DNA of 54,236 nt from Nocardiopsis prasina DSM 43845 (GCF_000341265.1 NZ_ANAE01000143.1:81729-135964), one strand, 5' to 3'. Positions 26,048 to 34,234 are shown, numbered from the stretch's first letter. The notes: a model not told the origin generated them from the letters alone. Numbers and translations are program-made.

Positions 26048-26347
26048 GTGGGCAGCTTTCAGCGTACGTCTCTCGTGGTTATTCTGTCCGGATTTCTCGC
26101 TTTCGCCGCTATTGGCCCGGTTGCTGCCCGAATCCAGAATGTCGGTGGCGGAAAGTGGGACCAGGGAATGACGTCGTCCCGCGTCTACTCGAACTATCTC
26201 CACGAGACCGTGTGCCACACCTCCACCGCTGTGGGCACCTACACGTCCGTGGGCAAGGCGCCCGCGGGCAAGTGGTCGTACGCCAGCGCCCCGCGTGCGG
26301 AGAAGAACAACGCCACCTACTGGAACAACGACGTCGCCTCGTGCTGA
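26048..26347 (+). CDS. Lactococcin-972-family bacteriocin precursor
   Basis: Small secreted peptide of 99 residues. A Sec signal (residues 1-27, FQRTSLVVILSGFLAFAAIG, cleavage after VAA) is followed by a predicted 72-residue mature peptide. The mature start VGGGKWDQG, the YSNYLHETVCHTS segment, GKWSYASA and the late aromatic YWNN follow the lactococcin 972 pattern (Gly-x-W start, SxYSNYxH, HSxxV, W, final YYN). Lactococcin 972 blocks septum formation through lipid II in Lactococcus; activity here is inferred. Two cysteines (mature positions about 29 and 72, the last residue) are unusual and could form a disulfide. GTG 26048 has the better SD spacing; TTG 26045 is possible. Confidence 0.82.
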   Translation: MGSFQRTSLVVILSGFLAFAAIGPVAARIQNVGGGKWDQGMTSSRVYSNYLHETVCHTSTAVGTYTSVGKAPAGKWSYASAPRAEKNNATYWNNDVASC

Positions 26348-26351
26348 CCTG

Positions 26352-26374
26352 AGGGGCGGCGGGACGCCGCCCCT
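26352..26374 (+). terminator. Terminator/attenuator between bacteriocin and transporter genes
   Basis: AGGGGCGGCG / CGCCGCCCCT (10 bp, loop GGA) followed by TTTAT, 4 bp after the precursor stop. Partial termination would give more precursor than export/immunity mRNA. Confidence 0.85.
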
Positions 26375-26401
26375 TTATCCCCCTATTCCTCGGAGTGTTC
26401 G

Positions 26402-28462
26402 GTGCTGCACCGAAGTGTCACCTTCACGCATTTCATTCTCCTCCTGGTTGCGGCCTTTCTCTCCTTCGTCACGGTTCGCACCTACGAGGAAATGGCGATC
26501 ACGGTTCCCTCCGGCGTGGTCTGGGTGAACAGCAACAGCGGGGACGCCGATCTCCCGCAGATCGTCGACACGGTCGAGGGGTTCGCGGAGGAGACCGGGG
26601 TCTCCGTCGCACTGCACACGCCCGACCTGCGCGATCCCGGCAACGCCCGCCACCTGTACCTGGCGGCGGGCGCGTCCGGGGCGCCCGCCGCGAACTGGCT
26701 GGAGGACGGCTACCCCTCCTTCGGGCACACGATGCGCACGGACGTCCGTCCCTTCGCTGACCTCGAACAACCCGATCCGCGCGGGTTCTACCTGGTCTTC
26801 GGGACGCAGGAGGACACCCAGCGGTTCGAGGAGGAGCTCGCCGGGATCGGCCTCCGTGAGGTCTCCAGCGTCGGCGCGCAGGAACTGAACTGGACCGACC
26901 TCTACCGGTACGGCGGCGACCTCGACACCGCGTTGGTCATCCTCCTGCTGTTCTCCGTCACGGTCACGGCCTCCGGGGTCCTCCTCAACGCCCGTTCCTA
27001 CGGTGTGCTGCGTCTCCAGGGCCACTCCTACGCGGGCATCCTCGGGCGCGACCTGGCCCAGCTGGCCCGGTTCCACCTCGGGTACGGGCTCGGCGCCGTG
27101 GCCCTGGTCCTTCTGGCCCTGTACCTCCACAACCGCTGGTCCCAGCTCGGGCTGTTCGCCGCGATCTCGGGACAGCTCCTCGCGCTGCTCCTCGGTGCGG
27201 CCCTGGTCGCCCACGCCTTCGCCCTGGCCATGGTGCACGCCACCGACATCCTCGGCGCACTCAAGGGGAGGCTGCCCGCCCGTCTCGCCGGGGCAGGGGC
27301 CTACCTCGTACGCGTCCCGGCACTGGTCTTCGTGCTCGTGGTGATCGGGCACGTCGTCGTCTCCGCCCAGAACGTGCGCGCCCAGGAGGAGAGCCTCGAC
27401 AGCTACGAGCAGGCGGGGCAGGCGTCGCGGGTCACCCTGTCCGGAAGCGTCGACCTGACGGACGAACGCGAGGACATGGAGGGTCTCGTGGCGGGCTGGC
27501 TCCGCCAGGCCGACACGGAGGGCCAGCTGGTCCTGACCGCACGGGAACGGGGCGAGAACCTCCTGCCGCCCGGCAGACCGCGCCCCGACTTCGACGTCCT
27601 GGTGGTCAACGACACCTACCTGGAACAGCAGGTGGTGACCGCCGCCGACGGGCGACGCCTCGGCCGGGAACCCGGGGTGCGCCTCCTCGTCCCCGAGAAC
27701 CGGACCGAGGAGGTCGGCGCCATCCTGGAGGGGTTCGGCTCATGGCTGCGGTTCGTCGGTGAGGGATCGGCCCAGGGGTTCCGGACGGCGACCGTCGCGA
27801 CCGGACAACGGATCTTCACCTACGGCTCGGACCTGCCCGGGGACGTCCACAGCCGGGCCCACCTGGAGGACCCGGTGATCGTGGTCCTGCCCGACGGCGG
27901 TGTCCTGGACGACCACACCTACGTCTCCTATGCGACCAGCGGGGGACTGGTCTTCCCCGACCCCGGATTCGCCGCGGCGTCCATCGCGCGACCGCCCTTC
28001 TCGACCTACGTCAACGGCCTCCAGATGGTCGTCACCAGCGCGGCGGACATCCAGACGCAGCTCGTCCGCGACATGCGGCTCCAGACCTTCAACCTGGCGG
28101 CGGCCACGGTCGTGCTGCTGATGACCGCCGTCTCCGTCTGCGTCATCCACGTCCGCGCCCGGGCCCAGACGATCTTCGCGCGCCACCTGGCCGGATGGGG
28201 GTTCCTCGCCATCCACCGGAGGCTGCTCGTGGTGGAGTCCGCCCTGGCCGCGCTGTTCGTCGGCTGGGCCGTCTGGCGTACCAGGGCCGAACTCGCCTGG
28301 CACGCCGACCCTGCCAACCCGGTGACCGGTGAACCCGCGGCGGCCCTCGGACTCCAGCCCTTCCTCGCGGCGGCCATCGCCGTGTCCGGCCTCCTGCTCG
28401 TCACCGCCACGCTCGTGGGTTTCCACCGCCGCGTGGTGCGTGAGGGCGCCTCCCAGGCATGA
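26402..28462 (+). CDS. Bacteriocin-associated integral membrane protein (lactococcin-972 group)
   Basis: Predicted permease or immunity subunit of 686 residues. One TM at 8-25 is followed by a ~150-residue outside domain. Four TMs lie in about 176-325, then a second large outside domain runs from about 325 to 560. Three TMs complete it (about 560-583, 609-626, 653-674). This MacB/FtsX-like layout with large loops, directly between a lactococcin-972-like precursor and an ABC ATPase, matches the 7-TM immunity/transport family. The start is GTG 26402 with GGAG upstream. It probably forms the complex with the following ATPase that exports the peptide or protects the producer. Confidence 0.8.
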   Translation: MLHRSVTFTHFILLLVAAFLSFVTVRTYEEMAITVPSGVVWVNSNSGDADLPQIVDTVEGFAEETGVSVALHTPDLRDPGNARHLYLAAGASGAPAANWLEDGYPSFGHTMRTDVRPFADLEQPDPRGFYLVFGTQEDTQRFEEELAGIGLREVSSVGAQELNWTDLYRYGGDLDTALVILLLFSVTVTASGVLLNARSYGVLRLQGHSYAGILGRDLAQLARFHLGYGLGAVALVLLALYLHNRWSQLGLFAAISGQLLALLLGAALVAHAFALAMVHATDILGALKGRLPARLAGAGAYLVRVPALVFVLVVIGHVVVSAQNVRAQEESLDSYEQAGQASRVTLSGSVDLTDEREDMEGLVAGWLRQADTEGQLVLTARERGENLLPPGRPRPDFDVLVVNDTYLEQQVVTAADGRRLGREPGVRLLVPENRTEEVGAILEGFGSWLRFVGEGSAQGFRTATVATGQRIFTYGSDLPGDVHSRAHLEDPVIVVLPDGGVLDDHTYVSYATSGGLVFPDPGFAAASIARPPFSTYVNGLQMVVTSAADIQTQLVRDMRLQTFNLAAATVVLLMTAVSVCVIHVRARAQTIFARHLAGWGFLAIHRRLLVVESALAALFVGWAVWRTRAELAWHADPANPVTGEPAAALGLQPFLAAAIAVSGLLLVTATLVGFHRRVVREGASQA

Positions 28463-28490
28463 TCCGGTCGACCATCCCAAGGAGCACAGC

Positions 28491-29141
28491 GTGATCAACA
28501 CACTCGACCTCGGCAAGTCCTTCGGACGGCGCGTCCTGTGGGAGGGCGTGAACCTCGACATCCGTCCCGGCGAGACGCTCGCGCTGGTCGGCCCGTCCGG
28601 CAGCGGAAAGACCACCCTCCTCAACTGCCTCGGACTCCTGGAGGCCCCCGACTCCGGAGAGATCCTCTTCTACGGCCGGTCCGTGACCAGGCAGGGAGCC
28701 GGGCGCCGACGGCGCTTCCGGAGGGACCACCTCGGCTACCTGTTCCAGAACTACGCCCTGATCGAGAACGCCACCGTCCGCCAGAACCTCGACGTGGTCC
28801 GCCGCGACCGGGAACGGCAGGAGGAGGCGCTCGACCGCGTCGGTCTGGCAGGGCGGGACCGGGAGCCGGTGCACCACCTGTCCGGGGGCGAGCAGCAGCG
28901 CGTGGCGCTGGCCCGGCTCCTGGTCAAGCGGCCCCGCCTGGTTCTGGCCGACGAGCCCACCGGCGCCCTGGACCAGGAGAACGGCGCCATGGTCATCGAC
29001 ACTCTGGCGGAGATGGCTGACGAGGGGTGCTCGGTGGTGATCGCCACCCACGACGCCTCGGTGCGGGACTCCTGCGACGCCGTGTTCGACGTGGGGGAGG
29101 CCTCCGGCCGTCGCCCGGTCGCCGCCGGACCCGGCCGCTGA
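28491..29141 (+). CDS. ABC transporter ATP-binding protein of bacteriocin operon
   Basis: ATPase of 216 residues: Walker A GPSGSGKTT (about 33), Q-loop in YLFQNYALIENATV, signature LSGGEQQRVALARLLVKRP, Walker B LVLADEPTGALD and H-loop IATHD. YALIENATV and the short length fit the lactococcin-972 export ABC group (MacB/LolD type). GTG 28491 follows AAGGAG, 28 bp after the membrane gene, so they are one operon. A frame extension upstream to 28329 is not translated in family members. Confidence 0.88.
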   Translation: MINTLDLGKSFGRRVLWEGVNLDIRPGETLALVGPSGSGKTTLLNCLGLLEAPDSGEILFYGRSVTRQGAGRRRRFRRDHLGYLFQNYALIENATVRQNLDVVRRDRERQEEALDRVGLAGRDREPVHHLSGGEQQRVALARLLVKRPRLVLADEPTGALDQENGAMVIDTLAEMADEGCSVVIATHDASVRDSCDAVFDVGEASGRRPVAAGPGR

Positions 29142-29200
29142 CCCGCACCTCGCGGCGGCCGATCGCAGGTACGCGCCCGAGCCCGCCACCGGAGCTCCGA

Positions 29201-31042
29201 TCACACGGACGGCGCCCCTGAGGCCACCTCCTCGCCGCGGTCCTCGGTCTCGGCGATGTGCAGCGCGGAGACCAGGTTCCGGTACAGGTCGTCCTGCTCC
29301 AGGAGCTGCCCGTGGGTGCCCTGCGCGCGGATGATCCCGTCCTCCAGGAGCAGGATGCGGTCGGCGTGGATCACCGTGGACAACCGGTGCGCGATGGTCA
29401 CCACGGCCGCCCGGTCCGCGTGTCCGCGCACGCTGCGGGTGATGGCCGACTCGGTGATCGCGTCCACCTGCGAGGTGGCCTCGTCGAGGAGCAGCACGTC
29501 CGGGGAGCCGAGCAGGGCCCTGGCCAGGGCGATGCGCTGGCGTTGACCCCCGGAGACCGAGCTGGCGTCCAACGGGGTGTCCAGGCCCTCCTCCAGGGAC
29601 GCGACCTTCTCGGTCAGCAGGACGTCGTCGAGGACCCGCCGGATGTCGTCCTCCGTCGCCTCCGGGTTGGTGAACAGCAGGTTCTCGCGGATGGTTCCGG
29701 GCACCACCGGGGTGTCCTGCTCGACGTAGGCGAAGTGTCCGCGCACCTGCTGCGGGGACAGTTCGCGGTAGGGCGTGCCGTTGACCGTGATCCGGCCCTC
29801 CTCCGGCTCCAGGAACCGCAGGAGCAGCGACAGGACCGTGGTCTTTCCGGCCCCGGAGGGGCCGACGATCGCCGTGTGCCCGCGTCTGGGAATGGCCATG
29901 TCGACCCCCTCCAACGCGGCGGCGGCCCCGGGCGCGTACCGGGCGGTGACCCCGCGCAGCTCCAGCAGCGGTCCCCCGTGACCGTCGCCGGACCCCGGAG
30001 CGGAGCCACTCGGGCCCTCGGCCGTCGGTTCGAGGGGAATGGCCTCCACCTCGCGGATGCGCTTGGCGGCGGCGATGCCCGACTGGAGGGTGGTCACGCT
30101 CTGGGAGAGCTCCATGACCGGGTTCATCAGGGTGAAGGCGTAGAGCAGGAACGCGACCAGAGTGGAGACCGCGATCTCCCCCGAGGCCACCCGCATCGCA
30201 CCCACACCGAGGATGGCGATGATCGCCAGCTGGACGCCGCCGAAGGCGATGGTCCAGGCCACGGCCTCGCGCCGGACCGATCGGATGCCGTGCCGGGTCG
30301 CGTCCTCCGCGTGTTCGAGGATCTGCGATCCCAGACGCTCCTCGGCCCGGCTCACCTTCACTGTGCGGATCGCGCGCAGGGAGCCGTCGAGCACCCCGCC
30401 CATGAGCCCGAGGGAGTTCTGAGCCCTCTCCTGTGCCCTGGCGATGGCGGGCATCAGAGTGAGGAACAGGACCGTGACGACGACCACCGCGACGACGGTG
30501 ACGCTCAGCAGGACCAGGTCGAGGACGCCCATCATGACCAGGGTCCCGATCATCAGAACACCGCCGTTGACCAGGCTGATGATGCTGCTGGAGGCGGCCT
30601 CCTTCAGCAGGACGGTGTCCGAGGTGGCCCTGGTGACGAGCTCGCCGGAGGAGCGCTTGGACATCGGGAACAGGGCCGCCCGGAAGTAGCGCCGGACGAG
30701 GGAGGTGCGGGCCTCGAGGACGACCTTCTCGGCGACGGTCCCGAGCACGATCCAGTGCCACAGGCCGGTGACGAGACCGACGCAGAACAGGCTGAGCAGG
30801 ATCGCGATGGGCATCGCGAGGCTGCCCGCGTCGGAGATGGTGTCCAGGACGAGCTTGACCACCATCGGGTTGGCCAGCTCCAGGGCCGAGCCGAACAGGG
30901 CGAGGACCAGGCCCAGCAGGAGCTTGCTCCGGTACGGGCGGACGAAGGACCAGAGCACCCTCAACTGGGCGAAGCGCGGCTCCTGTGTGGTTCCGTCCGA
31001 AGAGTCGGGTGGGGCATGTTCTACCGGTGGATGAGCAGTCAT
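29201..31042 (-). CDS. ABC transporter, fused permease/ATPase (multidrug type)
   Basis: Half-transporter of 613 residues. An N-terminal six-TM domain (about 35-320, beginning LLLGLVLALFGSALELANPM) precedes the nucleotide-binding domain (about 370-590). That domain has Walker A GPSGAGKTT, signature VSGGQRQRIALARALL, Walker B VLLLDEATS and H-loop IAHRLS. It would act as a homodimer exporting hydrophobic compounds or lipids. It is divergent from a TetR gene with overlapping -35 elements, so induction by an exported compound is likely. It is convergent with the bacteriocin operon; a link to self-protection is speculative. Confidence 0.88.
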   Translation of the reverse strand: MTAHPPVEHAPPDSSDGTTQEPRFAQLRVLWSFVRPYRSKLLLGLVLALFGSALELANPMVVKLVLDTISDAGSLAMPIAILLSLFCVGLVTGLWHWIVLGTVAEKVVLEARTSLVRRYFRAALFPMSKRSSGELVTRATSDTVLLKEAASSSIISLVNGGVLMIGTLVMMGVLDLVLLSVTVVAVVVVTVLFLTLMPAIARAQERAQNSLGLMGGVLDGSLRAIRTVKVSRAEERLGSQILEHAEDATRHGIRSVRREAVAWTIAFGGVQLAIIAILGVGAMRVASGEIAVSTLVAFLLYAFTLMNPVMELSQSVTTLQSGIAAAKRIREVEAIPLEPTAEGPSGSAPGSGDGHGGPLLELRGVTARYAPGAAAALEGVDMAIPRRGHTAIVGPSGAGKTTVLSLLLRFLEPEEGRITVNGTPYRELSPQQVRGHFAYVEQDTPVVPGTIRENLLFTNPEATEDDIRRVLDDVLLTEKVASLEEGLDTPLDASSVSGGQRQRIALARALLGSPDVLLLDEATSQVDAITESAITRSVRGHADRAAVVTIAHRLSTVIHADRILLLEDGIIRAQGTHGQLLEQDDLYRNLVSALHIAETEDRGEEVASGAPSV

Positions 31043-31072
31043 GGATGAAAGTAGGTCATATGTGCCCGATTA

Positions 31073-31102
31073 TTGTCAACAGGTTACCGACGCCCCTACT
31101 AT
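31073..31102 (+). promoter_or_regulatory. Promoter of tetR, overlapping divergent -35
   Basis: TTGTCA (31073-31078), 18 nt, TACTAT (31097-31102), 6 nt, ATG. On the other strand TTGACA occupies 31074-31079, facing the exporter gene, so both promoters share one short segment. Confidence 0.6.
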
Positions 31103-31108
31103 GAGGAC

Positions 31109-31696
31109 ATGGTGAAGAGCGCTCCCTCTGAGGAAGAGACCAGAACCCGCGCCCGAACCCGCCGGGCGATCCTCGACGCCGCCGTCGACGTGCTCGGCGA
31201 GAACCGAGCCGCGCCACTGTCACAGGTGGCCACCCGCGCCGGGGTGGCGCGGAGTACGCTCCAGCGCTACTTCCCCGAGCGCGCCGACCTCGTGGCGGCC
31301 CTGGGCGACTACACCGACGAACTGGCCAACGAGGCCACCGAACGCGCGCGGACCACGGAGGGCACCGCCATCGAGGCCTTCTCCCGGCTCGTGTCCGAGT
31401 ACTTCGCGCTCCGCCGGGCCGCCATGCTCTCCTTCGCCGGGGAGGAGGCCGCGCAGGCGCAGGACGAGGAGGAGTGCGGGCCCAGCGACCTCGCCCTCTA
31501 CGAGATCGTCGAGCGCGGACACGAGGACGGCACCATCGACCCCCGGATCACGCCGCTGTGGGCACAGCAGCTCATGTGGTCCACCCTCTACGCGGGCTGG
31601 CTCCACGTGACCACGGCCAGGGTCCCCGCCTTCGAGGCGCACAACATGTGCCTGATGTCACTGGTCAAGGCCGTCTCGCGGGAAAGGGCGGCCTGA
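31109..31696 (+). CDS. TetR family transcriptional regulator
   Basis: Repressor of 195 residues with an HTH at about 30-60 (SQVATRAGVARSTLQRYFPE) and an acidic linker (AQAQDEEE) in the ligand domain. ATG 31109 is chosen because TACTAT lies exactly 6 nt upstream, indicating a leaderless message. The frame extends to 31073, but that would start within the promoter. It probably controls the divergent ABC exporter and itself. Confidence 0.88.
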   Translation: MVKSAPSEEETRTRARTRRAILDAAVDVLGENRAAPLSQVATRAGVARSTLQRYFPERADLVAALGDYTDELANEATERARTTEGTAIEAFSRLVSEYFALRRAAMLSFAGEEAAQAQDEEECGPSDLALYEIVERGHEDGTIDPRITPLWAQQLMWSTLYAGWLHVTTARVPAFEAHNMCLMSLVKAVSRERAA

Positions 31697-31718
31697 CCGC
31701 TCGGGGGCCGGTCGGTCC

Positions 31719-32039
31719 TCACAGGTAGAGGCCGGTGCCCCGATCCGGAGCCTCGTTCGCGATCGCGTGGACGTCCCGCTCCCGCAGAATCACGTAGCGC
31801 TCACCGTTCAACTCGACCTCGCCCTGTTCCTCGGGGTCGAAGAGCACACGGTCACCCGTCTTCACGTGACGCGCACCCGTCCCGGCGCCGCGCACCTCGC
31901 CCCAGGCCAGCCTGGTCGCCAGCTTCACCGTGTCCGGGATGACCAGACCCGCGCTGCTGCGCCGCTCACTCTTGTCCGGGACCGTCTTCACCAACAGGCG
32001 GTCATGGAGCATCTGGATTTCAAGCTTTGATTCGGCCAC
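31719..32039 (-). CDS. GroES-like (Cpn10 family) protein
   Basis: A 106-residue Cpn10-fold protein: MLHDRLLV near the N-terminus, RRSSAGLVIPDT (the mobile-loop region), GDRVLFDPEEQGEVELNGE and YVILRERDVHAI. It is not next to groEL, and the divergent C-terminal tail and loop suggest the second, GroES-related paralogue widespread in actinobacteria and not the main co-chaperonin. GTG 32039 is used because TACTCT lies 6 nt upstream (32046-32051); ATG 32012 is an alternative without SD. Confidence 0.8.
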   Translation of the reverse strand: MAESKLEIQMLHDRLLVKTVPDKSERRSSAGLVIPDTVKLATRLAWGEVRGAGTGARHVKTGDRVLFDPEEQGEVELNGERYVILRERDVHAIANEAPDRGTGLYL

Positions 32040-32045
32040 CTCCCC

Positions 32046-32051
32046 AGAGTA
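32046..32051 (-). promoter_or_regulatory. -10 box TACTCT, leaderless start of GroES-like gene
   Basis: Minus strand TACTCT, then GGGGAG, then GTG 32039. Confidence 0.5.
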
Positions 32052-32184
32052 TTCGGCCCGACCGGGACCAGCCCCCACGCCCGGGAGCACCCGAAGGTCA
32101 CCCAAGGTTTCACCCTGGTCCGACCCACCCTTGACTTCCTGTAGAGTTGAAGTGTGCCGAGCGGGGAAACCGCCCGGCCTACCA

Positions 32185-32257
32185 GGGGCTATGGCGCAGT
32201 TGGTAGCGCGCCTCCATGGCATGGAGGAGGTCTGGGGTTCGAATCCCCATAGCTCCA
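32185..32257 (+). tRNA. tRNA-Ala (anticodon GGC), copy 2
   Basis: Identical over all 73 nt to copies 1 and 3, without encoded CCA. TAGAGT at 32142-32147 is a possible -10 box. Confidence 0.97.
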
Positions 32258-32263
32258 CGAGTA

Positions 32264-32304
32264 GGGCCCGCTGGGTGGTTGCCGCGCAACCTCCCGGCGG
32301 GCCT
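32264..32304 (+). terminator. Hairpin terminator after tRNA-Ala copy 2
   Basis: GGCCCGC-T-GGG-T-GGTTG pairs with CAACC-T-CCC-G-GCGGGCC around loop CCGCG, with one T-T mismatch and a T-G pair. The sequence is unrelated to the terminators of copies 1 and 3, but the position is the same (7 nt after the tRNA). Confidence 0.85.
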
Positions 32305-32366
32305 TCCTGCTTTCTCCGAGACGACTCTGATCGCACGCGATCGCCGGGTCGCCCCGCCGTTGCACC

Positions 32367-32412
32367 GGGGTGACCCCCACCCCCGGTGCGCGCTCGCCGG
32401 GGCTCGCGTACC
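32367..32412 (+). repeat. Post-tRNA two-hairpin repeat, copy 2
   Basis: GGGG-TGA-CCCC, then stem GGTGCGCG / CGCGTACC (32385-32392, 32405-32412) enclosing CTCGCCGGGGCT. Stem base pairs differ from copy 1 while pairing is kept; the loop differs by one base. Confidence 0.65.
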
Positions 32413-32723
32413 TCGCCACCCTGCTCGGGGTGGGCACACCGTGACGTCCCGTCCACGGCTGACACGGGTGTTCGGCCCTCCGTTCGGTTCGCATACGGCG
32501 GTGCCGTTCCGCGACCGGTTCCCTCTCTTCCTTCCTCCCGCCGTACCGGCGTCTCCTGTGCCCCGGATCCTGGCTCCCGTCGCGTTCCGAAAGTGGCTCG
32601 ATCCGTTCCCCCTTTCTCCCTGGGTTCTTTCTCTGTTTGAGGGTTGTCGCCCTTTGGCCTTTTGGGTATCGACTCAACCCTCTACAAATGGTTCAAGGAT
32701 ACGGTTGAAGCGGAGGTGTGTGA

Positions 32724-33572
32724 ATGAGAATTCTCGTGACCGGTGCGAGCGGTAATGTCGGCCGACTGGTGGTGGAGGGGCTCAGGGGAGTCCAGGTCCG
32801 GGCGCTCTCGCGGCGGGTCCGTGACGACCTGCCCGACGGCGTCGAGGGTGTGGTCGGTGATCTCGCCCGCCCGCAGAGCCTGGAAGGGGTCTTCGAGGGG
32901 GTCGACCGGGTCTATCTCTTCCCCGTTCCGGACATGGCTGGGCGTGTGGTGGAAATGGCGCGTGCGGCGGGTGTCACCAGAGTGGTGACCCTTTCCTCCG
33001 GTGCCGTCACCCACGGGTTCGACACCGACTACCACCTTCCGGTGGAGAGGGCGGTGGAGGCCTCGGGAATGGAGTGGACCCACGTGCGCCCGGGGGAGTT
33101 CGCGTTGAACAAACTCCGGCTGTGGGGGCCTTCGATCAGGCGCCGGCGGACGGTCAGGGACCCGTTGCCGGAGGAGGCCTGGTACCCGGTGCACGAACGG
33201 GACATCGCGGACGTCGCGGTGGCCGGACTGACGGGGGAGGGGCACACTGGACGGGCGTACACCCTGAACGGCCCGGATCTGGTGAGCCGCCGGGAACAGG
33301 TGGCCGCGATCGCGGAGGCGATCGGGGAACCGGTGCGCTTCGAGGTGGTCGACGCCCACACGGCGAGGAAGGACTACCTGGCCCAGGGCGGATTCGCGGC
33401 CGACAACGCGGACTTCCTGTTGGGCTTCGAGGACTACTCCGGTGGCGAGTCGGACCCCGGGGACCTGGAGGTCCTGCAACCGGAGGCGCTGCCGACCTCG
33501 ATGGACGCCCTCGGGCGGCCCGCACGCACCTTCCGGCAGTGGGCGCGCGACCACGCGGCGGACTTCAGGTAG
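32724..33572 (+). CDS. NAD(P)-binding NmrA-like protein (atypical SDR)
   Basis: The 282 residues start with the Rossmann motif MRILVTGASGNVGRLV and have RALSRR after strand 2, suggesting NADP(H). VTLSSGAV and WTHVRPGEF follow in the order seen in NmrA/NAD(P)H-azoreductase-like proteins. No YxxxK active site is evident, so it may be a redox sensor or quinone reductase-like enzyme. A GGAGG ribosome site precedes ATG 32724. It overlaps the convergent DUF998 gene by 8 bp. Confidence 0.82.
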   Translation: MRILVTGASGNVGRLVVEGLRGVQVRALSRRVRDDLPDGVEGVVGDLARPQSLEGVFEGVDRVYLFPVPDMAGRVVEMARAAGVTRVVTLSSGAVTHGFDTDYHLPVERAVEASGMEWTHVRPGEFALNKLRLWGPSIRRRRTVRDPLPEEAWYPVHERDIADVAVAGLTGEGHTGRAYTLNGPDLVSRREQVAAIAEAIGEPVRFEVVDAHTARKDYLAQGGFAADNADFLLGFEDYSGGESDPGDLEVLQPEALPTSMDALGRPARTFRQWARDHAADFR

Positions 33573-34167
33573 TCGCCCCGTAGGCGAACAGGCAGCCGAG
33601 CCAGACCAGGCTGATGGTGATCGCGGCTCGCTGCACCAGGCCCACCCTGGGCGAGTCCTGCTCCCACAGTCGGCCGAAGGCGCCGACTGCCACGGCGGAC
33701 GCCGCGGCGACGATCCCCGACGCCACCTTCCAGGCCGGGTCCGCGAGTTCGAGGACCGCGATGAGTGCGACCCCCGGCAGCAGCAGGAACACCACCGTGC
33801 CCGCCCAGTCGTGCGCCTGGTGCCGTGTGGAGTACTCCTCCGGGGTGGAGTCCGGGGTGCCGGGCGGGTAACCGCGCATCGGGTCCATGCGGAAGATTCC
33901 CGAGGCCACCAGGGCGAGTCCGAGCACTCCCACGCCCAGGGCCAGCGCATAGCCGTCGGTGGCGGTGGGCAGGGTGGTGGCCCCGGCCGTGATCAGCAGA
34001 CCGCAGAGGACGAAGTTGGTCGTCTGGATCCACCCGCGAGGGCCGAGTGCCAGGGCGCTGACGGGTTGCCTGACGGGCTGGTATCCGGGTCGGGTGAGGC
34101 CGTCCAGCAGGAAGACGGCGACGAACAGCCAGGAGCCGACGGCTCCGGACCACAGGAGTGGGGTCAT
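33565..34167 (-). CDS. DUF998 family membrane protein
   Basis: The 200 residues have six hydrophobic segments (SWLFVAVFLLDGL; FVLCGLLITAGATTL; YALALGVGVLGLALVASGIF; VVFLLLPGVALIAV; and two more). The loop FRMDPMRGYPPGTP with a following HxxAHDW-like segment is characteristic of DUF998. Function unknown. Its promoter region holds a 20-bp tandem repeat overlapping a TAAAAT -10. Confidence 0.82.
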   Translation of the reverse strand: MTPLLWSGAVGSWLFVAVFLLDGLTRPGYQPVRQPVSALALGPRGWIQTTNFVLCGLLITAGATTLPTATDGYALALGVGVLGLALVASGIFRMDPMRGYPPGTPDSTPEEYSTRHQAHDWAGTVVFLLLPGVALIAVLELADPAWKVASGIVAAASAVAVGAFGRLWEQDSPRVGLVQRAAITISLVWLGCLFAYGATT

Positions 34168-34183
34168 GGGGGGCTCCGAACGA

Positions 34184-34223
34184 TTAGGCCGTATGGACGG
34201 ATTTTAGGCCGATCGGACTGATT
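34184..34223. repeat. Tandem 20-bp repeat upstream of DUF998 gene
   Basis: Two abutting units (34184-34203 and 34204-34223), each starting TTAGGCCG and ending in GATT or GGATT-type sequence, identical at 16 of 20 positions. ATTTTA at 34201-34206 is TAAAAT on the minus strand, a good -10 for the DUF998 gene, so the repeat is placed as an operator. Confidence 0.6.
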
Positions 34224-34234
34224 CCCGCAAGGAT

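Larger units (their letters stand above)
32258..32723. other. 466-bp intergenic after tRNA-Ala copy 2
   Basis: It contains the terminator and the repeat element (listed), then about 300 bp without supported genes. The last ~80 bp before the next gene are lower in GC and carry TCAACC and two direct GGTTSAA motifs (about 32690-32710), a possible promoter/operator for the NmrA-like gene. Confidence 0.5.

Noticed and set aside
25567..26218. Minus-strand ORFs running through tRNA-Ala copy 1 with MEARYQLRHSP-type sequence
   Set aside because: The same peptide arises antisense to all three tRNA-Ala copies (also about 31719-32677 and 37231-37878); it is a translation of the complement of the tRNA, a well-known spurious ORF.
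26048..26347. Small toxin or lasso/lanthipeptide precursor instead of lactococcin-972 type
   Set aside because: There is a clear Sec signal and the VGGGxW start with partner genes of the 972 group; no modification enzymes of lasso or lanthipeptide type are adjacent.
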